Notes: a model not told the origin generated them from the letters alone. A DNA stretch of 64,000 nucleotides from Candidatus Hecatella orcuttiae (GCA_002011035.2 MTLY02000003.1:1-64000), one strand, 5' to 3'; positions 37,765 through 47,498 are shown, numbered from the stretch's first letter. A program made the numbers and translations.

Positions 37765-38316
37765 TTAAAAAGGCGAAGAAACACCTTGCCTTGAGGGTTT
37801 TCCTTCGCCAAGGCTAGGTTTGTTTTCGCTGTGTTTTTTGTTTAGGTGGGGGATGAGGCCTCCGTCTCGGAGGATTCCCAGCAGGAATCCTGGAAACGGC
37901 TTGGCCTGCAAGGTCACGCCTTTAGACTTGTTGGTGACCAGCCCCTTCTCTAGCTCCACCTCCAGCCGGTCGCCCTCCTCCACTTTGGAGGATATCCCCG
38001 GGCAGGCCACTGCGGGCAGGCCGTTGTTGATGGCGTTCCTGAAGAAAATCCTCGCAAAGGACTCCGCCACCACGCAACGAACCCCCGCATGCTTGAGGGC
38101 CAAGGCCGCATGCTCCCGGCTGGAGCCTCCTCCGAAGTTGACCCCCGCCACCACCAGCCCATACTCCTGAGCCTTCCGGGGGAACCCCGGGTCCAACCCC
38201 TCCATGGCATGGGCCGCCAAGTCCTCAGGCCTGGTCAGGACCAGGTATTTCCCCGGAAGGATGAGGTCGGTGTTGACGTTGTCCCCAAACTTCAGAGCCC
38301 GACCCTCCACCCTCAC
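37765..38316 (-). CDS. leuD: 3-isopropylmalate dehydratase small subunit
   Basis: 183 residues. Motifs GDNVNTDLILPGKYL, NFGGGSSREHAALALKHAG and FFRNAINNGLPAV are diagnostic of the aconitase small (swivel) subunit. With LeuC it isomerises 2- to 3-isopropylmalate, and probably citramalate to 3-methylmalate in isoleucine synthesis. The C-terminal tail after GLIPHLN is about 20 residues longer than usual. Its start overlaps the LeuC stop by 4 bp, as expected for a heterodimer. A broken copy lies about 1 kb downstream. Confidence 0.92.
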   Translation of the reverse strand: MRVEGRALKFGDNVNTDLILPGKYLVLTRPEDLAAHAMEGLDPGFPRKAQEYGLVVAGVNFGGGSSREHAALALKHAGVRCVVAESFARIFFRNAINNGLPAVACPGISSKVEEGDRLEVELEKGLVTNKSKGVTLQAKPFPGFLLGILRDGGLIPHLNKKHSENKPSLGEGKPSRQGVSSPF

Positions 38317-39587
38317 CGCCCACCCACCTCCCTAGGGTCGGTGATCCGGCCGGTCACCGCGGAGGCCGCCACCGTAGCCGGGGAAGCCAAGTAGACCTTC
38401 GCCCCCGGACTGCCCATCCGCCCTGTGAAATTCCGGTTCGTCGAGCTGATGCAGACTTCACCCTCCGCCAGCAGGCCGAAGTGCCCCCCCAAACACGGCC
38501 CGCAGTTGGGAGGCCCCACCGCCGCGCCAGCCCGGGCGAAAACCTCCAGGAGCCCCTCCTCCAAGGCCCGCAGGTAGATTTCCTGCGAAGCAGGAAGCAC
38601 GATCATGCGCACACCGTCCTTCACCCTCCGACCCCTCAGCAGCCCCGCTGCCTCCCGAAGGTCGTCCATCCGGCCGTTGGTGCACGACCCCAACACCGCC
38701 TGGTCCACCGGCAGCCCGGCTACCTCCCCCACAGGCTTGACGTTGGCCACCCTCGGCGGACAGGCCACCTGAGGCTCCAGGGAATCGACGCTGAAAGACA
38801 GCTCCCCCTCATACTCCGCCCCCTCATCCGGGTAGAGCGGCCGCAGAGACCCCGCCACCCGGCCTTCCAAGTAGCGGAACGTCACCCCATCCGGGGGGAC
38901 AAGTCCAGCCTTAGCCCCCAACTCCACCACCATGTTGCACAGGGTCATCCGCCCGTCCATACCCATCTTCCCCACAGTCGACCCGGTGAACTCCAAGCTC
39001 TTGTAGTTGGCGCCGTCCTCCCCCAAGCAGCCGGCCATGTGGAGGATCAGGTCCTTGGCGGAGACGTACCTCTGAAAACGGCCCTCCACCACCACCCGCA
39101 CGGTCTCAGGAACCCGAAACCAGAGGCGGCCCTGCGCCAGCACAGCCGCCACGTCCGTGGAGCCCACCCCCGTGGCGAAGGCCCCCAAAGCCCCATAGGT
39201 GCAAGTGTGGGAGTCAGCCCCCACCACCAAGTCCCCGGGCTTCACATGACCCTTCTCCGGGAGAACCTCATGGCAGATGCCCCCCTTCCCCACGTCGTAG
39301 AAGTTCCTCACCCCATACTCCGCCACAAACCGGCGGAGCCTCCGCTGAAGCTCCGCCGACCTCACCGTGTCCGCGGGAACCTGATGGTCGAAGACCACCA
39401 CCACCCGGCCGGGGTTCCAAACCCTCCGCTCCACCAGCCTCTCGAAGGCGTCCAAGGCCAGAGGACCCGTCAGGTCGTGCATCATCACCAAGTCCACCTC
39501 CGCCTCCACGTAGCCCCCAGCCTCCACCCGCGGCAGGCCGGAGGCTCTGGCCAGAATCTTCTCCGTCAAAGTAAGCCCGCTGCTCAT
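38313..39587 (-). CDS. leuC: 3-isopropylmalate dehydratase large subunit
   Basis: 424 residues of the archaeal LeuC/HacA group. FeS ligands are visible in VLGSCTNGRMDD (first Cys) and GPPNCGPCLGGHFG (Cys-x2-Cys); DLVVGADSHTCTYGALGAF is conserved. Holds a [4Fe-4S] cluster with an open iron for substrate. Third gene of the ilvN-ilvC-leuC-leuD operon, 5 bp after ilvC and overlapping leuD by 4 bp. Confidence 0.93.
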   Translation of the reverse strand: MSSGLTLTEKILARASGLPRVEAGGYVEAEVDLVMMHDLTGPLALDAFERLVERRVWNPGRVVVVFDHQVPADTVRSAELQRRLRRFVAEYGVRNFYDVGKGGICHEVLPEKGHVKPGDLVVGADSHTCTYGALGAFATGVGSTDVAAVLAQGRLWFRVPETVRVVVEGRFQRYVSAKDLILHMAGCLGEDGANYKSLEFTGSTVGKMGMDGRMTLCNMVVELGAKAGLVPPDGVTFRYLEGRVAGSLRPLYPDEGAEYEGELSFSVDSLEPQVACPPRVANVKPVGEVAGLPVDQAVLGSCTNGRMDDLREAAGLLRGRRVKDGVRMIVLPASQEIYLRALEEGLLEVFARAGAAVGPPNCGPCLGGHFGLLAEGEVCISSTNRNFTGRMGSPGAKVYLASPATVAASAVTGRITDPREVGGR

Positions 39588-39592
39588 GCCGC

Positions 39593-40603
39593 CTACTCGG
39601 ACTCCTCCAACCCCGACATCTTCCTGATGAACCTCCCCACCTTCTCGATGGGGTGGTCTTCCATCTCCTTAAGCATCCTCTGTAGGTTCTCCCGGCCGCT
39701 CCGGGCTTCCTCAATCCACTGCCGGGCGAAGATGCCTTCCTTCACATCCCTAGCCGCCTTCCTCATGTTCTCCTTGACATGCTCGTCCACAACCTTCGGG
39801 CCTACGGCCAGACCTCCATACCGAGCGGTCTCCGACACCGCGTGCAGCATCCCCAAGATGCCCTTCCGGTAGATGATGTCCACGATGAGCTTAGCCTCGT
39901 TGCAGGCTTCAAAGTAGGCCAGCTCCGGCGGGTAGCCTTCCTCCACCAAGACCTCGAAGCCCTTCTTGAGAAGCTCCACCAAGCCGCCCACCAGCACCGT
40001 CTGCTCTCCGATGAGGTCGCTCTCCGTCTCATCCTTGAAGGTGGTCTTCAGCACCCCCGCTCGGGTGCAGCCTAAAGCCTTAGCGTACTCCAACCCCACG
40101 GTCTCTCCCTTTCCTGTGTAGTCTTGGTAGACAGCCAGAAGAGCTGGGGAGCCGAAGCCTTCGAGGTAGAGGCCTCTCACCGTGGGGCCCGGTCCCTTGG
40201 GAGCTACCATGAACACGTCGATGTGGGGCGGAGGAACGATGAGCTGGAAGTGAATGTTAAATCCGTGGGAGAAACCCAAGGCTTTACCCTCCGTCAGATG
40301 CGGCTTAATCTCCTCGTAGACCAACGGCTGAACCATGTCCTGGGTCAGCATCTGAACAACCTCCGCCCTCTCAGCCGCCTCAGACGCCTTGAAAACCCTG
40401 AAACCCTCTTTCTCAGCTGTCTTCCACTGGAGGCTCCCAGGCAGGTCTGATACGATCACATCTAAGCCTGAGTCTCGCAGGTTCTGCGATTGAGCTCTCC
40501 CTTGGCTTCCGTAGCCTATCACAGCCACGGTTTTGTTTTTCAGGTAGTTTGTGGTCACATCTCGGTCATAATATACTTTAACCACGGCTGTTCCCCCTTT
40601 CAC
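39593..40603 (-). CDS. ilvC: Ketol-acid reductoisomerase
   Basis: 336 residues, class I length. [42 protein letters not shown] carries the Rossmann GxGxxG for NAD(P)[31 protein letters not shown] and the downstream [16 protein letters not shown] metal-binding acidic residues complete the active site. Converts acetolactate or acetohydroxybutyrate to the dihydroxy acids. Overlaps ilvN by 4 bp. Confidence 0.95.
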   Translation of the reverse strand: MKGGTAVVKVYYDRDVTTNYLKNKTVAVIGYGSQGRAQSQNLRDSGLDVIVSDLPGSLQWKTAEKEGFRVFKASEAAERAEVVQMLTQDMVQPLVYEEIKPHLTEGKALGFSHGFNIHFQLIVPPPHIDVFMVAPKGPGPTVRGLYLEGFGSPALLAVYQDYTGKGETVGLEYAKALGCTRAGVLKTTFKDETESDLIGEQTVLVGGLVELLKKGFEVLVEEGYPPELAYFEACNEAKLIVDIIYRKGILGMLHAVSETARYGGLAVGPKVVDEHVKENMRKAARDVKEGIFARQWIEEARSGRENLQRMLKEMEDHPIEKVGRFIRKMSGLEESE

Positions 40604-41109
40604 ACTTTTATGGCTTCGCTTCCCCTGAGGAGAGCTGTGATGCCTGTTCTGGCCATTTCTTTTACACCGTATTCTTTTATGAGGTCTAGGAAAGCGTCGA
40701 TCTTCCTAGGCTCCCCTGTGATCTCGATGACCATGGAGTCCGCGGTCACGTCCACCACCCTCGCCCGGTAGATGCGGGAAAAATGAATGAGGTCCGACCG
40801 GGCTTTGGAGTCTTTCACATGAACCTTGATGAGGGCCAGCTCCCGGAGCACCGACTGCTTAGGATTCAACCGGGTGACCTTGACGGTTTCCACCAGCTTG
40901 TAGAGGTTCTTCACAATCTGCTCCACAGCCCACTCGTCTCCCCTGATGACCAAGGTCATCCTAGCCAGCTTTCCCCCCTCAAGAGCGCCCACGGAGATAC
41001 TGTCGATGTTGTGGCCTCTCCGACGGATCATGTTCGTAACCTTGAAGAGGACACCCGGCTTATTCTCTACGATAGTGGCTATGATCTGGCTTGAGGGCTC
41101 TTGGCTCAC
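40600..41109 (-). CDS. ilvN: Acetolactate synthase small (regulatory) subunit
   Basis: 169 residues from GTG 41109, preceded by a purine-rich site (gaggagaggtgggg). The track start, 20 codons upstream, adds residues that match nothing in the family. The N-terminal ACT domain ([33 protein letters not shown]) senses valine. The C-terminal domain activates the catalytic subunit IlvB, which is not in the window. First gene of the ilv/leu operon; an AT-rich promoter (ataattaaaattat near 41190) is shared with the divergent HtrA gene. Confidence 0.9.
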   Translation of the reverse strand: MSQEPSSQIIATIVENKPGVLFKVTNMIRRRGHNIDSISVGALEGGKLARMTLVIRGDEWAVEQIVKNLYKLVETVKVTRLNPKQSVLRELALIKVHVKDSKARSDLIHFSRIYRARVVDVTADSMVIEITGEPRKIDAFLDLIKEYGVKEMARTGITALLRGSEAIKV

Positions 41110-41258
41110 GCTTCCCCACCTCTCCTCAGGGCCGCATGGGTTCCATGCGTTTAACCTTTGCACACGCATAGCTTAAGATACTGCGGCGATAATTAAAATT
41201 ATGCCTCCTCACATTTCAGGAAGCCTTAAAATGCGTAGAGGAGTATCCAGTTAGAGCC

Positions 41259-42521
41259 ATGACGGTCACATGGGATGAAGAGAAACCTCCAGCCGAAGTA
41301 GCAGCCCGTCCTGCCAAATGGGTCTACCTAGGCGTCGTGTTAATCGCCTTTGCCGTGGTTGCCTCCGGCTTCTCCGCCTACCTCTACCTGAATTTTCAGT
41401 CGCAGGTGGAGGATTTCCACTCCGACTACGCAGCGCTGGAATCTCAGCTTTCCAGCCTCCAGTCGCAGGTTTCCAGCGTGGAAGCTGAACTGAGGAGGCT
41501 TCGCTCCCAGCTGGAAGCTCTCCAGCCCCAACCCGCTGAAGCGGGCGCGCTGCTCACCCCCCAGCAGGTCTTCAAATTGGCTGAGCCCTCCGTCGTCCTC
41601 ATCAGAGCGGAGTCCCTAACGATCTTCGGTGTTGAAGTATCAGAGGGCTCCGGCTTCGTTTACGACTCCCAAGGCCACTTAGTAACCAACAACCACGTGG
41701 TGGAGGGAGCCGACGAACTGGAGGTTGTCTTCCCAGACGGAACGGTCGTCGAGGCTCGGCTTGTGGGCGCTGACCCCTACAGTGACTTGGCGGTTTTGAA
41801 GGTAGACCTGCCGGCTGAGAAGTTGAAGCCTCTGCCTTTAGGAAACTCCTCCGAGCTTTCGGTCGGAGACCCCATCGTGGCCATCGGAAACCCCTTCGGT
41901 TTAAGCAACACCATGACGGCTGGGATAGTAAGCCAAGTGGGAAGAGAGTTAAGAGCTCCGAGAGGCTACATCATCATCGACGTCATCCAGGTTGACGCCG
42001 CCATCAACCCCGGGAACTCCGGAGGGCCTCTGATGAACATGAAGGGGGAAGTGGTGGGGGTGAACACGGCCATCATTTCAGGTTCAGGAACCTCCGCCGG
42101 AGTCGGGTTCGCCATTCCCTCCGACACGGTGAAAAGGGAAGTGCCTGTCCTCATAGCAACGGGTGAGTATAAGCATCCGTGGATAGGCATCTCAGGAACC
42201 GACGTGACCCCTGAGATCGCGGAGGCCATGGGGCTGAAGGAAGTGAAAGGCTTCCTCATCACCGACGTCGTCGAAGGCAGCCCAGCTGAGGCGGCGGGGC
42301 TCCGGGGGGGCAGCAGAACCGTTACCATCGAAGGCTTGGAGGTCAAACTAGGCGGCGACGTCATAATAGGCGTGGACGACGTGGAAGTCAGGAAGCTGAG
42401 GGACGGCATCGTCTACATCGAGAGAAACAAACAGCCCGGGGACGAGATCACCCTCACCATCATCAGGGAGGGACAAGTCCTCACCGTGGAGTTGATGTTG
42501 GGGGAGAGACCTCCGCCCTAA
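41259..42521 (+). CDS. HtrA/DegP-like serine protease with PDZ domain
   Basis: 420 residues. One N-terminal membrane helix (about residues 22-44), then a short coiled coil (about 48-88), a trypsin-like protease domain and one C-terminal PDZ domain. The catalytic triad is present: His146 (TNNHVVEGAD), Asp176 (DPYSDLAVLK) and Ser254 (GNSGGPL). The protease thus faces outward, tethered, and degrades misfolded extracellular or membrane proteins. Monocistronic. Confidence 0.93.
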   Translation: MTVTWDEEKPPAEVAARPAKWVYLGVVLIAFAVVASGFSAYLYLNFQSQVEDFHSDYAALESQLSSLQSQVSSVEAELRRLRSQLEALQPQPAEAGALLTPQQVFKLAEPSVVLIRAESLTIFGVEVSEGSGFVYDSQGHLVTNNHVVEGADELEVVFPDGTVVEARLVGADPYSDLAVLKVDLPAEKLKPLPLGNSSELSVGDPIVAIGNPFGLSNTMTAGIVSQVGRELRAPRGYIIIDVIQVDAAINPGNSGGPLMNMKGEVVGVNTAIISGSGTSAGVGFAIPSDTVKREVPVLIATGEYKHPWIGISGTDVTPEIAEAMGLKEVKGFLITDVVEGSPAEAAGLRGGSRTVTIEGLEVKLGGDVIIGVDDVEVRKLRDGIVYIERNKQPGDEITLTIIREGQVLTVELMLGERPPP

Positions 42522-42682
42522 AGCATCCCGGCTTCTCAGCCAAGTCACCTTCAACCCTCCCGGAGAAAACTTTTCCTCCTATTCGAAGAGGCCTTGCCGA
42601 CAAAACTATTTAAAGTGAAACCGCTAGCTATACTCTAAGCCGGCTGATAGGACCGTTTACCCTTGATGCTTCCCCCCAGAGG

Positions 42683-44551
42683 TTGAGAGAGGTTTCGAGT
42701 GGAATGTTCCAAGAGGAAGTCAAAAAAATCCAGCAACAGCACAGAATCATCGGCCGTGAGGAAGAGCTGAGTTGCGCTCTGGCTGCCGCTTATGCTGGGA
42801 AACACATCCTCTTGGAGGGTGCGGTGGGGGTAGGTAAAACCGTCATAGCGTTGGCGTTAGCCAGACATCTTAACCGAAAATTTTACCGGGTTGACGGGGA
42901 CGAACGCTACACCGAGCATAAGCTCACCGGCTGGTTTGACCCCTCCGCGGTGATGGCCAAGGGCTACTCTTGGGAAACCTTCATCCCAGGACCTTTGACG
43001 CAGGCCATGATGGAGGGCGCTCTCCTGTTCATCAACGAGCTGAACCGAATGCCTGAAGGCACTCAGAACGTCCTCCTTCCCGCAATGGATGAAGGGCGGA
43101 TAAACATCCCTAAGATCGGAGTAGTGGAGTCCAAGCCAACCTTCCTCATCATCGCAACCCAAAACCCTGAAGAATTCGTGGGCACAAGCAGGCTGGGGGA
43201 GGCTTTAAAGGACCGTTTCGTTTGGATTCGCCTCAACTACCAGTCGGGGGTGGAAGAGTGCGAAATAGTCAAAAAGGAGACAGGCTGCGAGGATGAGGCT
43301 TTAATTTCAACAGCCGTTAAAATCGCCAGAAAAACCAGAGAAGACCCTGACATAAGGCGGGGCTCCTCGGTTCGAGGGGCCATCGACCTAGTGGACCTTG
43401 TCAGAAAGTTTGCAGGAGGCTTCACCGCGGACGTGGAAGTTTGGGTAAAAGCCGCCATGATAGCCCTGCCGACCAAGATAGAGCTTCAGGACCAAACCAC
43501 GCGAAAAGTCGACGAGCTGATCAAGAAAATAGTCACCTCCAGCCTAAGTGAAGTGAAAGCCGAAGCGCCGGTGAAGACATCTTCCCAGCCGGAAAAAAGT
43601 GACCGCGGAGGCCATGCTGGGGGACAAGGTTTTCAACAAGCCCTAAAGGACAGGCTTACAGGTAAAAAATTTCAACCCCCACTGAACATGTTAGCTCCGA
43701 AAAGGTCGGAAACGGTAGGCGAACTTCTTCTCGAAGGAAAACTGTTTAAGGAAGCGGTGGCCGCCATTACAAAGGCTGAGCCGAGCTGGCTGGGTTTGCA
43801 TCTTCTGGCTTCGGTTAAGCCTGAGCTTGAGCCGGAGTACCAAGAGCTTGCGAAAAGGCTTCTGATCAGGATGATCGTAAGGCTTGCGGCTCAAATATCT
43901 TGGAGAGGTCTCTCCGCCACCTACTATGGCTGCGTGCCCTTCAAACCGGGAATGGAAGAGTTCGACGTGGAGCAGACCTACGAAAACTGGCTGGGTAACC
44001 CTTGCCCCGGCCCCGAGGACATCGTGGGGGTTGAAAAATTCAGGAAGAAAAACGCCGTGGCCATCATGTTTGACACCAGTAACTCTATGCAGATGAGTAA
44101 GATCGTAACCGCCGCCTTGGCGGTGGGGGTTTTAGCCTACAAGCTGAAGGAAGACCATCACTCCATCATCACCTTCAAGGAAAAGCCTGAAGTCCTAAAA
44201 GGCATGACGGAGAACTTGGAAATCGAAACGCTGGTGGGCAGAATCCTAGACCACCAGCCCGGAGGACTGACCAACATCCGGGACGCTTTAGCCAAGGGTT
44301 TGGAGGAACTGGAGCGGGTTCAAGTCCACAGGCAACTGGGCATCATGGTGACAGACGGATGGGTTACCTACGGAGGAGACCCGGTGGAGATCGCTGAGAA
44401 ATATCCCCGTCTTCATGTGATCCAGGTTCCTCTGGGTGTGGGAGGAGGAGACCCTGACATGTGCCGAACCCTCGCCAAGGCTGGGAGGGGGAAATACTCC
44501 TATATGCGAAGTTTCTACCATCTCCCCCAAGCCATCCTCTCCATCTTGTGA
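42683..44551 (+). CDS. MoxR-type AAA+ ATPase fused to a VWA domain
   Basis: 622 residues. The first half is a MoxR-like AAA+ ATPase: Walker A GAVGVGKT (46-53), Walker B LLFINELNRMP and sensor region IATQNPEEF. After a linker of about 100 residues, the C-terminal von Willebrand A domain carries a MIDAS-type DTSNS (464-468) for metal. MoxR and VWA proteins are usually separate genes acting as a pair in metal insertion or complex assembly; here both are one chain. Start TTG 42683 or ATG 42704; the latter has gaggt upstream. No client gene is adjacent. Confidence 0.88.
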   Translation: MREVSSGMFQEEVKKIQQQHRIIGREEELSCALAAAYAGKHILLEGAVGVGKTVIALALARHLNRKFYRVDGDERYTEHKLTGWFDPSAVMAKGYSWETFIPGPLTQAMMEGALLFINELNRMPEGTQNVLLPAMDEGRINIPKIGVVESKPTFLIIATQNPEEFVGTSRLGEALKDRFVWIRLNYQSGVEECEIVKKETGCEDEALISTAVKIARKTREDPDIRRGSSVRGAIDLVDLVRKFAGGFTADVEVWVKAAMIALPTKIELQDQTTRKVDELIKKIVTSSLSEVKAEAPVKTSSQPEKSDRGGHAGGQGFQQALKDRLTGKKFQPPLNMLAPKRSETVGELLLEGKLFKEAVAAITKAEPSWLGLHLLASVKPELEPEYQELAKRLLIRMIVRLAAQISWRGLSATYYGCVPFKPGMEEFDVEQTYENWLGNPCPGPEDIVGVEKFRKKNAVAIMFDTSNSMQMSKIVTAALAVGVLAYKLKEDHHSIITFKEKPEVLKGMTENLEIETLVGRILDHQPGGLTNIRDALAKGLEELERVQVHRQLGIMVTDGWVTYGGDPVEIAEKYPRLHVIQVPLGVGGGDPDMCRTLAKAGRGKYSYMRSFYHLPQAILSIL

Positions 44552-44695
44552 CACTTTTTTGCGGGAGCCCGGATTAAGGTCAGTCGGCTTTGAAACCTAG
44601 GTTCAGGCAGGTTTTTCTCGCGCTGGGGTGGAGAAAATGTTTTTAAAATAGTAAATATAATAAATATAATAATAAAATTTTCTGAGGACTAGGTC

Positions 44696-45046
44696 ATGAA
44701 GAAAATTGAAGCCTATATAAAATCTGATAAATTAAAGGAAGCAATCCACGAGCTGAAGAAAATCGGCGTTCCCGGCTTCACCTACTATGCCGTAACAGGT
44801 CACGGCAGAGAGGAAGAAGTTAAAGGATTCGTCCCTAGGGGCATCTCGGCTATTCCCATCAAAGAAGACATCCTACCCCGAACGAAAATCGAGATCATGT
44901 GCAACGACAAGGATGTTGACAAAATTTTCGAAGCCATCTGGAAAGCCTGTTGCACTAAGAAACCGGGAGACGGAATGGTCTTCGTCTCACCCATAACAGC
45001 CGCCTATAAACTGAAGGCGAAAGAAAAGCTCTCTAAGCTAGAATAA
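44696..45046 (+). CDS. PII-like nitrogen-regulatory family protein
   Basis: 116 residues of the PII (GlnB/GlnK) fold: KKIEAYIKSDKLKEAIHELKKIGVPGFTYYAVTGHG begins like GlnK, and the C-terminal KPGDGMVFVSPITAAYKL is conserved. The T-loop is shorter and differs from standard GlnK. No ammonium transporter gene is adjacent, so it may sense another metabolite. The upstream region is very AT-rich (44640-44680) with a gaggactaggtc ribosome site before the ATG. Confidence 0.85.
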   Translation: MKKIEAYIKSDKLKEAIHELKKIGVPGFTYYAVTGHGREEEVKGFVPRGISAIPIKEDILPRTKIEIMCNDKDVDKIFEAIWKACCTKKPGDGMVFVSPITAAYKLKAKEKLSKLE

Positions 45047-45083
45047 AACCCTTGGGGCCTAGACCCTGCGGGTTTAGAGGACG

Positions 45084-45692
45084 CTATCCTCCGGAAAGAA
45101 TCTTCCACACTTCTTTTTTTAGGGTTTTCTCAGCGAAAAGAAGCCTCGTCTCGAAGGTCTCGTCGATGACTACTCTCCCATCCGGTGTGGAGACCACGCA
45201 GCCTCCTATAGACTTCAGCGGCTTCTTGTCAAACGTCACCTTCATGTTTGAGGGCAGCTTCAGTTTTTGAAGCACCTGCTGGGAGCGCTCTAGGTCTTTT
45301 TCGTTAAGCTTCACCTTGATGCTCTCCGAGCCTATCTGAGACGCTGCCAAAGCTGTGAGATGGCGGAGGCTTTTGAGGTAGGCTTCCCCCTTGACGATTC
45401 CTCGAAGCTTTTTCTCCGCCTCCTTGAAGGCTTGACCTATCAGCCTGTTTTTTTCCGCCAGAATTTTCAGGGACGCCTCCCTTCTGGCTTCGCTGAGCCT
45501 TCTATCTTCAATGAGCTTAGCCTCTTCCCGAGTTTCAGCCTCAGCGTTCTCCTCCACTTTCCGTCCTTCTTCTTCAGCCTTCTGGACGAGTTCCCTCGCC
45601 TGCTTCTCAGCTTCTTCGATTCTCTTTTTAGCTTCAGCATGGGCGTCGGCTAAAATTTCTTCACCGATCTTGGCCAGAACTTGGCTGCTCAA
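45084..45692 (-). CDS. atpE: A-type ATP synthase subunit E
   Basis: 202 residues. The N-terminal two-thirds of the first half is a long charged helix (EEAEKQARELVQKAEEEGRKVEENAEAETREE), followed by a globular C-terminal domain with GGCVVSTPDGRVVIDETFETRL. It forms the peripheral stalk with subunit H. Its start overlaps the upstream H-like gene by 4 bp. No other ATP synthase subunit genes follow; the next gene downstream is convergent. Confidence 0.9.
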   Translation of the reverse strand: MSSQVLAKIGEEILADAHAEAKKRIEEAEKQARELVQKAEEEGRKVEENAEAETREEAKLIEDRRLSEARREASLKILAEKNRLIGQAFKEAEKKLRGIVKGEAYLKSLRHLTALAASQIGSESIKVKLNEKDLERSQQVLQKLKLPSNMKVTFDKKPLKSIGGCVVSTPDGRVVIDETFETRLLFAEKTLKKEVWKILSGG

Positions 45693-46087
45693 AGTTTAAC
45701 CCCCAAAATTTCCTCCACGATTCTTTCAGCCGCTTTTTCAAGGTTTTTGGATGCTTTTTCTCTCAAGGCTTTGATTTGGTTCTCAGCTTCCTTTTCGATT
45801 TTGGCGGCTTTTTCTTGGATGAGGGCATCGGTTTCCTTTATCATTTTTTCCCTTCGATGTTTCGCTTTTTCGGAGGCCTTTGCTTTGATGGCTTCTGCCT
45901 CCGCTTCCGCCTTCCTCAATATTTCCCTACTTCTGCTTTCTGCGTCCTCTATGATCTTCCTAGCCTGCTCTTCTATTTCCCTGATTTTCCTGAGGGTTTC
46001 CACCGAAGACAAAGCCTTCACCGCAACTCCGCTGAAAGTAAGATTAAGGTTTCTTGGGTGGTTTCGACTATATAAAATCTTGTTCAA
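45689..46087 (-). CDS. atpH: A-type ATP synthase subunit H
   Basis: Up to 132 residues, nearly all a long Ala/Glu/Lys coiled coil (RKIIEDAESRSREILRKAEAEAEAIKAKAS), matching AhaH, the partner of subunit E in the peripheral stalk. The true start is probably a GTG near residue 21 (VAVKALSSVETLRKIREIEEQ), since the first 20 residues are not coiled coil. Overlaps atpE by 4 bp. Confidence 0.85.
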   Translation of the reverse strand: MNKILYSRNHPRNLNLTFSGVAVKALSSVETLRKIREIEEQARKIIEDAESRSREILRKAEAEAEAIKAKASEKAKHRREKMIKETDALIQEKAAKIEKEAENQIKALREKASKNLEKAAERIVEEILGVKL

Positions 46088-46103
46088 CCCCGAGAAGAAG
46101 GGT

Positions 46104-47384
46104 CTACATATAGTCTCTAAGGCTGGGTTTTCTTTTCTTCCCGGGAGCAGGTTTTCCTGTTTCTTCTTTTACTATCAGTTTCCCGTATACTCCATCGTAG
46201 CCCGGCTTTACCGTTACTCTACCCTCTCTAACCCTCACGATCAATTCGGCGACAGGGCGTTCTACAACTTCGCACAGCTCCCCGTAGGAGGCGTCGAGCA
46301 GAACCGTGTACTCGTTTCCAAACCTCCTCACCAAGGCGTTGTACCGCAGCCAAACCCTCTGACTGGACAGGCTGTCAGCCCCCAAGGCTGTGGCTATGAC
46401 CTCGGAGAGGGGGAGAAGATGCACGTAAGCCGGGGTCTTTTCAGGCTTGAACCCCGCAGGTCTGTCAGCCAACTCTTCAACCCTCTGCTCAACCCCCTTG
46501 GTCATCTTCCGCCCGCAGACAGGGCACAAGCTTTCCATCTTCTCCGCCTCTTGGGCTGGGAGGGAGACGCCGCAAGCCCGATGTCCCGTCCAGTGGTATT
46601 TCCCGTAGGCGGGGTTGGTTTCGACGGTGAAGAGGAAGCGGCGGGGGTCCTTGGATTTTATGGCCTCCACGATATTTCGGAAGCCCAGATTTTTCAACTC
46701 TAAAACGTTGGCTTCCCTCCCCAGCCTCCAAGGCCAGTAACTGTGGCTGTCGGAGTTGGAGACCAAAGCTAAACGGTCCAACTCCTTTATCCTCCAGTTC
46801 ATGGGAGGATCCGAGGAAAGGCCTGTTTCCAAGGCGAAGATTTTGGAGGTCTTGTCTTGGTAGCAGTCTTCAAGGCGGTCGAAGCCGCTGAAGGTTCCGA
46901 AGAGGCTGAACCAGGGAGTCCAAGCGTGGGCGGGAAACACAACGTTTTCCTCTGAGACTTGGAGAGTGAGCTCCACAAGCTCCGGAGGCGTCAATTCCAA
47001 AGTCGGTCTTCCATCGGCTTCTAGGGAGCCGTATTTTCGGAGCTCCTCGTTCAGCTGCTCAGCCACCTCCAAGCTGGGCATCCATATGACATGGTGGATT
47101 TTTTTCTGTTTACCTTCAAAGCTAAAAAGGGTGTGAACCTCGCAGCTTACCATAAAATATACTTGGGGGTTTTCGGCTTCCTTGAGAGTGTAAAGCCCAT
47201 CCCACGGGCTTTCTTCCAGTAACGCCTTCAGCTCGTTGTACCATAGGGGATGGGTGGAGTCCCCTGTGCCCACCACTTTCAATCCTTTAATCTGAGCATA
47301 ACGCGCTATGGAAGTCACCGTCATATCTTGGCTGGTAGCTCTGCTGTATCGGGAGTGAATGTGGCCGTCTAGAAACACCCTCAA
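46104..47384 (-). CDS. Endonuclease Q (PHP-domain DNA repair nuclease)
   Basis: 426 residues. PHP metal-binding motifs: DGHIHSRYSRATSQDM (N-terminus), GTGDSTHPLWY, CEVHT and SNSDSHSYWPWRLG. A C-terminal zinc site (CPVCGRKM, with CGV upstream) is typical of EndoQ. EndoQ nicks 5' of deaminated bases such as uracil and hypoxanthine, and also abasic sites. The C-terminus KPSLRDYM resembles a weak PCNA-binding peptide. Alone in its transcription unit, upstream of the ATPase pair. Confidence 0.9.
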   Translation of the reverse strand: MRVFLDGHIHSRYSRATSQDMTVTSIARYAQIKGLKVVGTGDSTHPLWYNELKALLEESPWDGLYTLKEAENPQVYFMVSCEVHTLFSFEGKQKKIHHVIWMPSLEVAEQLNEELRKYGSLEADGRPTLELTPPELVELTLQVSEENVVFPAHAWTPWFSLFGTFSGFDRLEDCYQDKTSKIFALETGLSSDPPMNWRIKELDRLALVSNSDSHSYWPWRLGREANVLELKNLGFRNIVEAIKSKDPRRFLFTVETNPAYGKYHWTGHRACGVSLPAQEAEKMESLCPVCGRKMTKGVEQRVEELADRPAGFKPEKTPAYVHLLPLSEVIATALGADSLSSQRVWLRYNALVRRFGNEYTVLLDASYGELCEVVERPVAELIVRVREGRVTVKPGYDGVYGKLIVKEETGKPAPGKKRKPSLRDYM

Positions 47385-47498
47385 AGCGGCCGCCTGAAAC
47401 CCTGTTTTCCTCCCTTCAACCTATCCCTGAAGAAGGTTAAATCTTTTCGGCTAACTTCGACTGCGATGTTTTTATGCCTCAAGCAAGTTTCTCTCCTC

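Noticed and set aside
37626-37817. 63-residue ORF upstream of the VapB gene
   Set aside because: No motif, no ribosome site, and it runs into the leuD 3' end.
38481-39872. 463-residue plus-strand ORF
   Set aside because: Antisense to leuC and ilvC; composition is His/Pro-rich as expected for the complement of GC-rich coding DNA.
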